Assembly: GCA_001543395.1 (NCBI GenBank) | Contig: LPNG01000002.1 | Coordinates: 39,315 to 103,314, forward strand | Reading direction: 5' to 3' | Source: Candidatus Alcium sp. F082 | Lineage (GTDB): Bacteria > Bacteroidota > Bacteroidia > Bacteroidales > F082 | Length of the DNA: 64,000 nt | Shown: piece by piece, positions 41,421 through 50,012 of the stretch | Layout of the letters: every line of letters starts with the position of its first letter | How positions within the stretch are numbered: the first letter of the stretch is position 1 | Made by a program: the position numbers and the translations under genes | The notes under the pieces: model-generated | Seen by the model: only the letters and a program-made list of their open reading frames with translations | Told to the model about the DNA's origin: nothing | Database searches by the model: none

Positions 41421-44036
41421 ATGAAAAAATCCGTTTTTACCCTCCTCTTGGCCCTTTGCTTCGGTGCATTGTTTGGCCAATCCAACCCTCTCCAACACGT
41501 CATCGTGATGATGGCGGAACGTTACAATGACAACCAACTGTCGCAAAAAACAGCCTTGATGACCAAGGAGCAACGCCGCGACTTCGTCATCGCCGAAAGA
41601 AAAGCGTTTTGTCAAGCCTCGCAAGCCCAAGTGCTTGATTTTCTTGAAGGTTTCAAGAGCGCCAATATGGTCAGCGACCTGAAAACCTTCTGGTCGTTCA
41701 ACGGCTTCAGCTGCTCGGCCAGCGACGAGGTCATCGCACAACTCTTTCAGCGCAAAGACGTTGCTATGATTATCCCCGACGAGATGCGCCAGATGATTCC
41801 TAGCAACGAAAAGGCTCGTCCTGTCAGCACAAGGGACAACGCTTGGCACGTCGACAAGATCAACGCACCAGCGGTTTGGAACTACAACGGCTCGGGCTAT
41901 ACGGGCAACGGCGTCATCATCGGCCTCATCGACACGGGCGTCAACTACAACCATATCGACATCACCAACAGCATGTGGGACGGCGGCAGCGAGTTTCCGC
42001 ACCACGGCTATGACGTTTTCTATCAAGACCTTGACCCCATGGACGACCAAGGTCACGGCACCCATACCGCTGGCATCTTGGCAGGACAAGGTACGGCAGG
42101 CACACAGACGGGCATCGCCCCTGGAGCCAAGATTATGGCTATCAAGATTTTGAGTGAGGAAGGGCAAGGCGAAGCCACCCACCTCATCGAAGGCGTTGAG
42201 TTCGCCTTGGACCATGGTGCCAACATCCTCAGCCTCTCTCTCAGTGACGTAGGTGCTGGTCCATGCTACTACTACCGCGATGTCTTCGCCACCTGCTTAG
42301 ACGCAGGCGTGGCGGCTGCCGTGGCATGCGGCAACGAAGGCCAGACACAATACACCTACCCTGTCCCCTTCAACATCAGCGCACCGGGTAACTGTCCTCC
42401 TGCATGGCTCCACCCCGACCAAAAGAACCTCATCGAAGGCGGCTTGACCTCCGTTATCAGCGTGGGTGCCACCGACTCCAACGACGAGCACTGCGGTTTC
42501 TCCTCAGTCGGCCCCACGACATGGGCTGCGGGACCTAATGTCGGCAACTACAACGACTATCCTTACGAGAACGGCGACGTCAACCAACCTGGCTTGATCC
42601 GTCCCGATATCTCTGCCCCAGGTGCCAACATCACCTCGCTGAACTACCAGACCACCAACAACTACATCGAGATGGACGGCACCTCGATGGCTACGCCCTG
42701 CGTGGCAGGCGTGTTGGCCATGCTGCTTGAGGCTAATCCTGAATTGTCTCCCGCAGAATTAGACTCCATCATCGAGCTCACCTCCGTGAGAGTCGGCAAC
42801 ACCATGAAAAGCAACCGCGTTGGCTCGGGTCGTATCGACGCCTTGGCTGCCATGAACGCCTTGTTCCATCACGGTCCGACCAACCTCACTGCCGACTTCG
42901 ACGGCGAGCAGGTTGTCCTCAACTGGACAGCCGCCCCCGAAGGCATTTCCTACGATGTCTATCGCGACGGAATGCGCATCGCCAACAGCCTGACGGCGAC
43001 CACCTATACTGACCACATCAGCTACGCGGGTTCTTACACCTATTATATTATCGCGCATCTGGAAAACAATATGACCTCGCTCCCCTCCAATTATGTCACC
43101 CTGACAAAGGCTGTCGAGATTGAGGCCGAAGTCATCAACAACCTGCGCGTCTCCTTGTCGTGGAACCTGCCTGCGGGTATTTATGATGGCTTCGAGTCGG
43201 GTGACTTCTACCAAAACATGTGGATCAACGACGCCACCAGCCCTTGGGTCATCACCACCACGCAGCCCAACACAGGCACCTATTGCGCCAAGTCGACCAA
43301 CACGGGCATGTTCTCCAACAGCAAGATCTCGTTGGCAGTCAACCTGCCCACCTCGTGCGTGGTAAGCTATTATGCCCGTGTCAGTTGTTTCCCGCTCAAT
43401 GGCTGCGGCTTCTTCATCGACAATGTGCAGTATGGCGAGACCTTGAAGGACGAAGTGCCGTGGACACGCTACACCGTGGCCATCGGTCCCGGCAACCACA
43501 TCCTGGAATGGAAATACGCCAACCAACTCGCTGAGGGCGAATACGATAACGCCTTCTATATCGACGACATCACCGTGGGTAACACTTACAACATCTACCG
43601 CGCCAACTGCGACGGAAGCAATGCCGAACTGATTGCTTCAAACGTGGCCGACGCCCATTACGTGGATTACGGTTGGGATGCCCTGCCGATTGGACAATAC
43701 AAATACGGCATCAGCACGGATGACGGAAACACCATTTCGTGGTCAGAATGTTTGGAAAAAGATGTGATGGTCGTTGATGAGAATAACGCGTTGGAAATCA
43801 AGGTTTATCCTAATCCTACGAACGGTATTCTGTTTGTACAGACGTTGCGCGCAACGTCTCTACAGGCGGAAACCGAATATTTCATCACCAACATGACAGG
43901 CCAAACGCTGCTCTCAGGCCACATCACCAATGGAACCCAGCAGATTGATGTGACGGGTTTGGCTGAAGGGATATATTTCGTTAGGATTCAAGGGGATAAA
44001 GGGACAATAATGAACAAGTTCACCATCGTTAAGTAA
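41421..44036 (+). CDS. Secreted subtilisin-like protease (S8) with T9SS sorting domain
   Basis: An 871-residue secreted serine protease. Signal peptide ending LFGQ (about 20); pro-region (about 25-135); S8 catalytic domain with D171 (GLIDTGVNYNHID), H212 (GHGTHTAG) and S422 (DGTSMATP). Fibronectin-III-like module (about 490-560), a choice-of-anchor/MAM-like beta-sandwich (DGFESGDFYQNMW and FIDDITVG, about 590-720), and a C-terminal T9SS sorting domain (YPNPTNGILFV, GQTLLSG, LAEGIYFVRI). The sorting domain contains an in-frame 28-bp palindrome encoding QTLRATSLQ. Its role is extracellular proteolysis; specificity unknown. Confidence 0.95.
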   Translation: MKKSVFTLLLALCFGALFGQSNPLQHVIVMMAERYNDNQLSQKTALMTKEQRRDFVIAERKAFCQASQAQVLDFLEGFKSANMVSDLKTFWSFNGFSCSASDEVIAQLFQRKDVAMIIPDEMRQMIPSNEKARPVSTRDNAWHVDKINAPAVWNYNGSGYTGNGVIIGLIDTGVNYNHIDITNSMWDGGSEFPHHGYDVFYQDLDPMDDQGHGTHTAGILAGQGTAGTQTGIAPGAKIMAIKILSEEGQGEATHLIEGVEFALDHGANILSLSLSDVGAGPCYYYRDVFATCLDAGVAAAVACGNEGQTQYTYPVPFNISAPGNCPPAWLHPDQKNLIEGGLTSVISVGATDSNDEHCGFSSVGPTTWAAGPNVGNYNDYPYENGDVNQPGLIRPDISAPGANITSLNYQTTNNYIEMDGTSMATPCVAGVLAMLLEANPELSPAELDSIIELTSVRVGNTMKSNRVGSGRIDALAAMNALFHHGPTNLTADFDGEQVVLNWTAAPEGISYDVYRDGMRIANSLTATTYTDHISYAGSYTYYIIAHLENNMTSLPSNYVTLTKAVEIEAEVINNLRVSLSWNLPAGIYDGFESGDFYQNMWINDATSPWVITTTQPNTGTYCAKSTNTGMFSNSKISLAVNLPTSCVVSYYARVSCFPLNGCGFFIDNVQYGETLKDEVPWTRYTVAIGPGNHILEWKYANQLAEGEYDNAFYIDDITVGNTYNIYRANCDGSNAELIASNVADAHYVDYGWDALPIGQYKYGISTDDGNTISWSECLEKDVMVVDENNALEIKVYPNPTNGILFVQTLRATSLQAETEYFITNMTGQTLLSGHITNGTQQIDVTGLAEGIYFVRIQGDKGTIMNKFTIVK
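43836..43863 (+). repeat. 28-bp palindrome copy 3, in frame within the protease gene
   Basis: GTACAGACG and CGTCTCTAC around the core TTGCGCGCAA: the same 28-bp layout as the intergenic copies at 15960 and 16739, with one arm mismatch. It encodes part of QTLRATSLQ between NPTNGILFV and ETEYFITNM. Confidence 0.85.
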
Positions 44037-44048
44037 TTACCACGCAAA

Positions 44049-44126
44049 CGTCATTGCGAGGAGGAACGACGAAGCAATCCAGAAAGGGAACTATTTATCT
44101 GGATTGCTTCGTTCCTCGTAATGACG
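44049..44126. repeat. Inverted repeat of the TCATTGCGAGG...GAAGCAATCC type
   Basis: CGTCATTGCGAGGA (44049-44062) pairs with TCCTCGTAATGACG (44113-44126), and GAAGCAATCCAGA (44071-44083) with TCTGGATTGCTTC (44098-44110). It is a copy of a widely distributed bacterial palindromic repeat, placed downstream of the protease gene. Confidence 0.85.
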
Positions 44127-44145
44127 CCAAACGACCCTGAATCCG

Positions 44146-44233
44146 CACGCAGAAATCGCAGAACTATAGGAATGGCTATGCGGCGCAAAGTAATCGTCCG
44201 GCAGGTTTCACATAGTTCTGCGTATTCTGCGTG
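44146..44233. repeat. Second inverted repeat downstream of the protease gene
   Basis: CACGCAGAAATCGCAGAACTAT (first 20 of 22 bases clear) at 44146-44167 pairs with an inverted copy at 44212-44233 with few mismatches. The stem could stop transcription arriving from either side. Confidence 0.75.
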
Positions 44234-44242
44234 AGAAAAAAA

Positions 44243-44443
44243 TCAATCCTCCTCTTCGAGGAAGAATATCTCCTCCACCGATTTCCCGAACACCTGCGCC
44301 ATCTTCAAGGCCAAGACCGTTGAAGGCACATACCGCCCTGATTCTATGGCGTTTATTGATTGTCGGCTGACACCAATTAGTTTGGCCAAATCCTCTTGCG
44401 TGAGATCCATTTCGGCTCGCGCCACTTTCAAGCGGTTCTTCAT
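44243..44443 (-). CDS. XRE-family helix-turn-helix regulator, short
   Basis: A 66-residue Cro/C1-type DNA-binding protein (MKNRLKVARAEMDLTQEDLA; HTH about residues 12-36; GRYVPSTVLALKMAQVFG) ending in an acidic FLEEED tail. It is of the YozG/YgzD type that consists of the HTH alone. The start overlaps the upstream membrane gene by four bases (ATGA). It likely represses its own operon, a common arrangement for these pairs; that is an inference. Confidence 0.9.
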   Translation of the reverse strand: MKNRLKVARAEMDLTQEDLAKLIGVSRQSINAIESGRYVPSTVLALKMAQVFGKSVEEIFFLEEED

Positions 44444-44904
44444 TGCGAGCCTCCTTTGTTGAAGCGGAACAATGCAATGCGGAATTTTATTACGAATAAG
44501 AATAAAAAGAAAATAAATATTGAGCACGCACCATAGGGGAACGGAATGCCAAACAGCAGCAAATCCGTCAAAATAAAGACAACTGCACTGACCTTTGCCG
44601 CCCAAACCATACTTCGCATACGAACAAATGCGACAAACTCATCCTCAACTTTTTCCCTTGAGAACCCAACCAGCAAAAGACCTATCACAAGCAGTGCCAT
44701 AATAATATATATAGGCGTACACAATGCCGTTGTGAAGAATCCCTGAGTCTCAAACCCATTATAAATCACAGGCATTTTTACGACAGGCATCCAATGGAAA
44801 CACCGCCATGATATTGAATAAGCAATAGTAGAAATAATTGCTACACAAACAATGACCCATCCATAGATTCTGTATTTTTGTGGAAACAAATAGTTATCTC
44901 TCAT
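44440..44904 (-). CDS. Small membrane protein paired with the XRE regulator
   Basis: A 154-residue protein with four predicted membrane spans (about 14-34, 60-85, 103-123, 125-145) and no catalytic motif. Gene pairs of a four-span membrane protein (often DUF2178 or DUF3796 type) followed by a short XRE regulator are widespread; here the genes overlap by four bases. Family assignment beyond that is not supported. Confidence 0.75.
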   Translation of the reverse strand: MRDNYLFPQKYRIYGWVIVCVAIISTIAYSISWRCFHWMPVVKMPVIYNGFETQGFFTTALCTPIYIIMALLVIGLLLVGFSREKVEDEFVAFVRMRSMVWAAKVSAVVFILTDLLLFGIPFPYGACSIFIFFLFLFVIKFRIALFRFNKGGSQ

Positions 44905-44946
44905 ATTATCACCATTCTCTATATCGTTGCAAAAATATGAAAAAAA

Positions 44947-46419
44947 TCATCTGTTCATAACAAGAGAATGAATACAAAAATGTTGATCAATACAGCGAAC
45001 AAGTCGCGGGGTCTGTAATGAATAACTGATAATTGGAACTTCAAAAACCGGTAAGTCAACCCTTGAAAAGTCCTTCTCACCAATAGTTCTTGAGAGATAG
45101 TAATATTTGTTTTCTTTTACATCCCGATATATTACTCCTAACATTACACCATCATATGCCCAATCTATAAGATTCGCATCCATATTCAATCTCATGTCAA
45201 AACCACCATTATCCTCAACGTAAGCATTACAATGGAAAGGAAGCGTGAAAATGGTTTTATCATCAATATCCATAAGATAGTCCGTGAAAGAAACATTCAA
45301 CAATCCATCCTGCAATGAAGGAGAGTACAACAAGAAGTCCTGATGAATGAAACTTGGATAATCAATCCGCCATTCGTCAATCAGTGCTAACTTTCCATTA
45401 TCCCATTGACATCTAGCACGCTCATAACATCTCGCTGTATCTTTTTCCATGGCCCTAAAAATCAACGCATCAACACATCCATCCTCTCTTATGTCAAAAC
45501 TAATCGCCGAAACATCATCTTTCCTACCATCGAAAACAAGTTCATATTTTTGATTTTGGTCAAATAATGAATATGACAGTACCTCATAATACGAATGATG
45601 TATCATCTTATTGCCTTCATTGTTAACAAATGGAACTTGACAACCAACCCAAACCTCTCTTCCATAAACAAAAACATCTATTATTGAAACATGTAATCCT
45701 CCAATTTGTTCAAGCCCACTCACCATCTTCGAATCTAACGAAACCATTTCGGGAAATATGTCTCTACAATCAATCGAGTCTCCACTGATTTCACGAATCA
45801 ATCTACCTTTTTTATCAAAAAACTGGCAAAGGTTCAATGGTCTATTCAGCAAAACATAACAATTTTCCTGAATAAGGAAACCTATACCACTATTGTTGTA
45901 TTCTGTTTGCAGCACAACAGCCTCGCCTGTCTCCATAAGTGTCTTCCCTTCTTGATAGATATTTTGTAACTGCTTCATCGTGCGACCATCCATTCTGAAT
46001 TGAAATCGAAAGAACTCAGAATCATGATTATCATATAGGAATCCTTCTGAAACTGTTGGGGTTTTATTCAACTTTTCATATTTATTGACATCGCTAACAA
46101 TTTTTATGTTTTCCACCTCTTTGATATAACTTAACGAATTGGTTTCCAAGAATTTTTCAATGCTTTTTTCATTCAATCCATTAAAAACAATCTCGGCATC
46201 CGCGACCTCAATAAGGTCTTTTAACACTGCATCTCCTTGCAAACATGAGAAACAATCCGTTTCGTGCATCTTTACAACCAACTTAAATGGTTTTGAAGGT
46301 TTAGCATCACTCAATGCACACGAAGACAACAGACACGATTGTAAATTGCATGCTGCAAAAATGGTCAAGAACGCTGTCATAGTAGCAATTCCGACAATCG
46401 TTTTGATTTTTTTATTCAT
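44947..46419 (-). CDS. Lipoprotein with 6-bladed beta-propeller-like domain and CxxC motif
   Basis: A 490-residue secreted protein. Signal MNKKIKTIVGIATMTAFLTIFAAC with a plausible lipidated Cys at 24 and further cysteines just after it. Residues 45-110 include ETDCFSCLQGDAVLKDLIEV, a C-x-x-C segment reminiscent of a thioredoxin-like module. The rest (about 110-490) is beta-rich with repeated FxxxG..L-type strands as in the 6-bladed beta-propeller lipoproteins of Bacteroidales. Much more AT-rich than nearby housekeeping genes. The next upstream gene, on the same strand, encodes a membrane thioredoxin-like protein. Start at 46419 preferred over the longer frame. Confidence 0.68.
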   Translation of the reverse strand: MNKKIKTIVGIATMTAFLTIFAACNLQSCLLSSCALSDAKPSKPFKLVVKMHETDCFSCLQGDAVLKDLIEVADAEIVFNGLNEKSIEKFLETNSLSYIKEVENIKIVSDVNKYEKLNKTPTVSEGFLYDNHDSEFFRFQFRMDGRTMKQLQNIYQEGKTLMETGEAVVLQTEYNNSGIGFLIQENCYVLLNRPLNLCQFFDKKGRLIREISGDSIDCRDIFPEMVSLDSKMVSGLEQIGGLHVSIIDVFVYGREVWVGCQVPFVNNEGNKMIHHSYYEVLSYSLFDQNQKYELVFDGRKDDVSAISFDIREDGCVDALIFRAMEKDTARCYERARCQWDNGKLALIDEWRIDYPSFIHQDFLLYSPSLQDGLLNVSFTDYLMDIDDKTIFTLPFHCNAYVEDNGGFDMRLNMDANLIDWAYDGVMLGVIYRDVKENKYYYLSRTIGEKDFSRVDLPVFEVPIISYSLQTPRLVRCIDQHFCIHSLVMNR

Positions 46420-46498
46420 TTGTTTTGTTTCCACCTCGCGGGTCCTCACTCCGCGGTCTTTAATGAGGCAGAATAGTTATTTATCAAGCTTGACGCTG

Positions 46499-46506
46499 CA
46501 AAAGTA
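46499..46506 (-). promoter_or_regulatory. Promoter -7 element of the beta-propeller lipoprotein gene
   Basis: Minus-strand TACTTTTG (46506 to 46499) with TTTG about 20 bases further upstream; leader of about 75 bases. Confidence 0.55.
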
Positions 46507-46539
46507 AAGTAAACTTTCCAATTAGACAAATTAATTTGT

Positions 46540-46735
46540 CATTATTTTTCAATTTTTCTTTTTTGGCAGGGACTTACGTTGCCTGCCGAGTGATCTGTCG
46601 TCCCTACGAGACTGTGCGAAACATGGGAACCCCGTAGGGGTGACAGCACACTTAGGCAGGCGGTGTCAACCCCTGCCGACAAACGAAAAAGTCCAGATTC
46701 CGATGAGCCCCGAAGGGGCGACAGAAAACAAGAAC
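46540..46735. repeat. Intergenic cluster of short palindromes ending in GACAG
   Basis: CCCCGTAGGGG (46630-46640) and GCCCCGAAGGGGC (46707-46719) are each followed by (T/G)GACAG or GACAG, and a GGCAGG/CCTGCC hairpin (46565-46586) lies nearby. No gene is present. This is a small array of Bacteroidota intergenic palindromic repeats between two envelope genes. Confidence 0.7.
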
Positions 46736-46736
46736 C

Positions 46737-47912
46737 CTACAATTCCAGGAATTTCCTAGGATGATAAGCGAATATCCAAGGGCGGTTGCTGAGAAAACCG
46801 TTGTAAACCACATTCCCTTCCTTATTAATATAGGTGACATGCGGGAAGGCATTGAAGCCCAAATCCTGCATCTCTTGCTTGCTATCCAAGGCTTTGGCCC
46901 AGATGAAAGCTCTATCGGACGCTGTTTCCTGTTCGAAAAATGCCGAATCCGAAGCTTCATTAAACGAAATGAAAGCAGCAACAAACACCTTTGTCGTATC
47001 GCCATCATATTGGGCTGCCAACTCGGAAAAATGCGGTAACTCCACATGGCAATTGCCACAATGCGACGACCAGAAGAACACGGCAACATTCTTGCCTTTC
47101 AGGTTTGATTCGGTAAGCGTGTCACCTTCTTTGCTGATGAAAGTGAATGAAAACGGGAAAGGCTCTTTCACCTTGCTATGGTTTTCATTGGCAACAAGAT
47201 AAGTAAACAAATTAGCGCTCATCAAAAACGACAACGGCAAAGAGAAGATCATCAGCAAAACCAATGTCACTGCCTTGGCTTTTCGCGAAACATGCAGAGC
47301 CCGTATCAGCATGACCGCCAATAGCGATAACACCAATGCAAGCAAGCGTGGCGCGACGAATGGGAAATAGCCGAAAACATGAGTGAACAGCGTTGGCAAA
47401 AGGAATATGACCAACTGATTCCACCTTTCCTTGACATTGGAATTCCTGGTGACATAATAAAAAGCTGGCAATGTGACAAATGCAATAGCCATTACAATTG
47501 CATTATTGCCCCATTGACCAACCAATATGAAAGCCAAAAAGGGCAAAAAGCCCAGATAAAGCGTTTCCTTAAAGATTTCTTTGATTGGCAAATGCCGAAT
47601 GATCAGTACCAAAACATAAGGCACGAACAGGTTAGCGGTCAAAATACCCGCAACAGCCATTCTTAATTTCAAAAACAATGATACACTGACCAAGACCACC
47701 CACAAAATCAGCGGATAAAGCCAGGTGTACTTCTGCCGTTTGAGAGCAAAGCCCTCCGACAAAGCAAAGCATATTCCTGCACCCAAGCTGTAATTCATCA
47801 AGCCACTTATTCCTTCCTCTATGAATGCGGACAAAATTGAGGCTAGCCCCAACAAGACCACGACTACCATTAAACCAATTCGAAAAGCTTTGTTTTTGTC
47901 TTCCATACACAT
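46737..47912 (-). CDS. Polytopic membrane protein with C-terminal thioredoxin-like domain
   Basis: 391 residues. About eight to ten hydrophobic spans (about 10-235) are followed by a TlpA/AhpC-type thioredoxin domain: FTFISKEGDTLTESNLKGK, then FFWSSHCGNCHVELPHF with the active-site C-G-N-C (near 288-291), and INKEGNVVYNGFLSNRPW near the end. The thioredoxin domain should face the periplasm and act in disulfide exchange. ATG at 47912 chosen, with 47906 as an alternative; an extension to 48383 was rejected because it runs antisense through the start of the OPT gene. Confidence 0.82.
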   Translation of the reverse strand: MCMEDKNKAFRIGLMVVVVLLGLASILSAFIEEGISGLMNYSLGAGICFALSEGFALKRQKYTWLYPLILWVVLVSVSLFLKLRMAVAGILTANLFVPYVLVLIIRHLPIKEIFKETLYLGFLPFLAFILVGQWGNNAIVMAIAFVTLPAFYYVTRNSNVKERWNQLVIFLLPTLFTHVFGYFPFVAPRLLALVLSLLAVMLIRALHVSRKAKAVTLVLLMIFSLPLSFLMSANLFTYLVANENHSKVKEPFPFSFTFISKEGDTLTESNLKGKNVAVFFWSSHCGNCHVELPHFSELAAQYDGDTTKVFVAAFISFNEASDSAFFEQETASDRAFIWAKALDSKQEMQDLGFNAFPHVTYINKEGNVVYNGFLSNRPWIFAYHPRKFLEL

Positions 47913-48011
47913 AGTTTTTAAGATAACAGACTCAATTACACGATTATTATTCACTACATCGTTTTTTTCCTTATTATTGCAGATTATTTCGGAAAACAAA
48001 ACCATCAAAAT

Positions 48012-49985
48012 ATGGAAAACGACCAATTCAAACTGCCCGAGAACGCGCAACGCGAACTGAAACCGGGCGAAGAGTATGAGCCCATACTCTCGAAAAACAA
48101 GAAGTACCAGGAAGTTACGGTATGGTCGGTGTGTATCGGCCTGCTGATGACCATCCTGTTTTCGGCTGCCGCTGCCTACCTCGGCCTGAAGGTCGGGCAG
48201 GTGTTTGAGGCCGCCATCCCCATCGCCATCATCGCCATCGGACTGACGGGACTGGCCCGCAAGAACGACGCGCTGTCGCAAAACGTCATCATCCAGTCGA
48301 TTGGCGGCTGCTCGGGCGGCGTGGTGGCTGGTGCCATCTTCACCCTGCCCGCGCTCTACATCCTGCAAGGCAAGGGTTACCAAATCGAAATCAACTTCTG
48401 GCAGGTGTTCATCGCCTCGCTATTAGGCGGCATCTTGGGCATCCTGTTCCTCATCCCCTTCCGCAAGTACTTCGTCAAGGAGCAACACGGCAAGTTCCCC
48501 TTCCCCGAAGCCACAGCCACCACACAGGTGTTGGTCAGCGGACAGAAGAAGGGCAAGGACTCTTTGTACGACTTCATCGTGTCGACCTTCGGCTGGTGGT
48601 CGGAGACCCTCACCACGCGCATGATGGGCTGGGGCACGGCTTTGGCCGACAAAGCCAAGCTGATGTTCAAGGTGAACACGGGCGCGGCTGTGCTGGGTTT
48701 GGGCTACATCATCGGCCTGAAATACGCCTTCATCATCTGCTGCGGCTCCATCTTGGTTTGGTTCATCATCATCCCAGGCATGAACCTCATCTGGGGCGAC
48801 CAAGTCGTCGACCTGATGAACGCAGGCATCACCGCCACCATCGGCTCCATGGCACCTGAAGACATCTTCAAAAACTACGCTCGCCACATCGGCATCGGAG
48901 GCATCGCCATGGCGGGTGTCATCAGCATCATCAAGTCGTGGGGCGTGATTAAGTCGTCAGTCGGCCTCGCCGCCAACGAGTTCAAAGGCAAGAAGGTCGC
49001 AGCTGAACCCGTCGACCGCACCCAACAAGACATCCCTATGAAAACCATCGTCATCGGCATCGTGGCCGTACTCATCGTCACCTTCTTGTTCTTCTGGTTC
49101 GGCGTGGTGCACAACGTATGGCATGCTTTGATTGGCATTTTGGTCGTGGCCGTCATCGCCTTCCTGTTTACGACGGTGGCCGCCAATGCCATCGCCATCG
49201 TGGGCAGCAACCCCGTGAGTGGCATGACGCTGATGACCTTGATTTTGGCCTCTTTGGTGATGGTCGCCGCCGGACTGAGCGGCCCCAGCGGCATGACCGC
49301 CACTTTGATTATCGGTGGCGTAGTCTGCACCGCCTTGGCCGTGGCCGGAGCCTTCATCACCGACTTGAAAGTAGGTTATTGGATTGGCACAACGCCTAAG
49401 AAGCAAGAAATATGGAAGTTCGTCGGCGTGGCCGTGGCCGCTGCCACCGTCGCTGGCGTCATCATGATCCTGAACAAGGCTTACGGCTTCGTGGGCGACG
49501 GAGCCTTGGTCGCGCCTCAAGCCAACGCCATGAGTGCCGTCATCGAGCCGATGATGTCGGGCGGCAGCGCCCCGTGGCTGCTCTACGGCATCGGTGCCGC
49601 CATCGCATTGATCCTCAACTTCTGCAAGGTGCCGGCATTGCCCTTCGCCTTGGGTATGTTCATCCCCATCGACCTCAACGTGCCGCTGCTCATCGGTGGC
49701 GCCATCTCGTGGTTCGTCAGCTCGCGCAGCAAGGACCAGAAACTCAACGACGCCCGCTACAATCGTGGCACCCTCATCGCCTCGGGCTTCATTGCCGGTG
49801 GTGCCTTGATGGGTGTGGTGAGCGCCATCCTGAAGTTCGCCAACGTGGATGCCGTGGCCCGAACTGCCGACGGCACGCCGTTTGCCGAGATGCCTGTGGC
49901 CGGTCTCATCGCCTTGGTGATGTACATCGCCATCATCGCCTACATGATTTGGGACTCGAAGCGGGCTAAGGTCGAAGAAGAATAA
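48012..49985 (+). CDS. OPT-family oligopeptide transporter
   Basis: A 657-residue polytopic transporter with about 14-16 membrane spans. TVWSVCIGLLMTILFSAAAAYLGLKVGQVFEAAIP and QNVIIQSIGGCSGGVVAGAIFTLPAL (abbreviated) are typical of the bacterial OPT clade, as are FPFPEATATTQVL and GSNPVSGMTLMTL. It imports peptides or metal chelates by proton coupling. Divergent from the thioredoxin-membrane gene over 99 bases and followed by mfd 27 bases later. Confidence 0.95.
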   Translation: MENDQFKLPENAQRELKPGEEYEPILSKNKKYQEVTVWSVCIGLLMTILFSAAAAYLGLKVGQVFEAAIPIAIIAIGLTGLARKNDALSQNVIIQSIGGCSGGVVAGAIFTLPALYILQGKGYQIEINFWQVFIASLLGGILGILFLIPFRKYFVKEQHGKFPFPEATATTQVLVSGQKKGKDSLYDFIVSTFGWWSETLTTRMMGWGTALADKAKLMFKVNTGAAVLGLGYIIGLKYAFIICCGSILVWFIIIPGMNLIWGDQVVDLMNAGITATIGSMAPEDIFKNYARHIGIGGIAMAGVISIIKSWGVIKSSVGLAANEFKGKKVAAEPVDRTQQDIPMKTIVIGIVAVLIVTFLFFWFGVVHNVWHALIGILVVAVIAFLFTTVAANAIAIVGSNPVSGMTLMTLILASLVMVAAGLSGPSGMTATLIIGGVVCTALAVAGAFITDLKVGYWIGTTPKKQEIWKFVGVAVAAATVAGVIMILNKAYGFVGDGALVAPQANAMSAVIEPMMSGGSAPWLLYGIGAAIALILNFCKVPALPFALGMFIPIDLNVPLLIGGAISWFVSSRSKDQKLNDARYNRGTLIASGFIAGGALMGVVSAILKFANVDAVARTADGTPFAEMPVAGLIALVMYIAIIAYMIWDSKRAKVEEE

Positions 49986-49993
49986 AAAAGTTG

Positions 49994-50001
49994 TACCTTT
50001 G
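49994..50001 (+). promoter_or_regulatory. Promoter -7 element of mfd
   Basis: TACCTTTG matches TAnnTTTG and lies 12 bases before the ATG at 50013, between the OPT stop and mfd. Confidence 0.5.
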
Positions 50002-50012
50002 CGCCACAATTT

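Noticed and set aside
47913..48383. N-terminal extension of the membrane thioredoxin gene
   Set aside because: It crosses the divergent promoter region and runs antisense through the first 370 bases of the OPT gene; the extension has the residue bias of a shadow frame.
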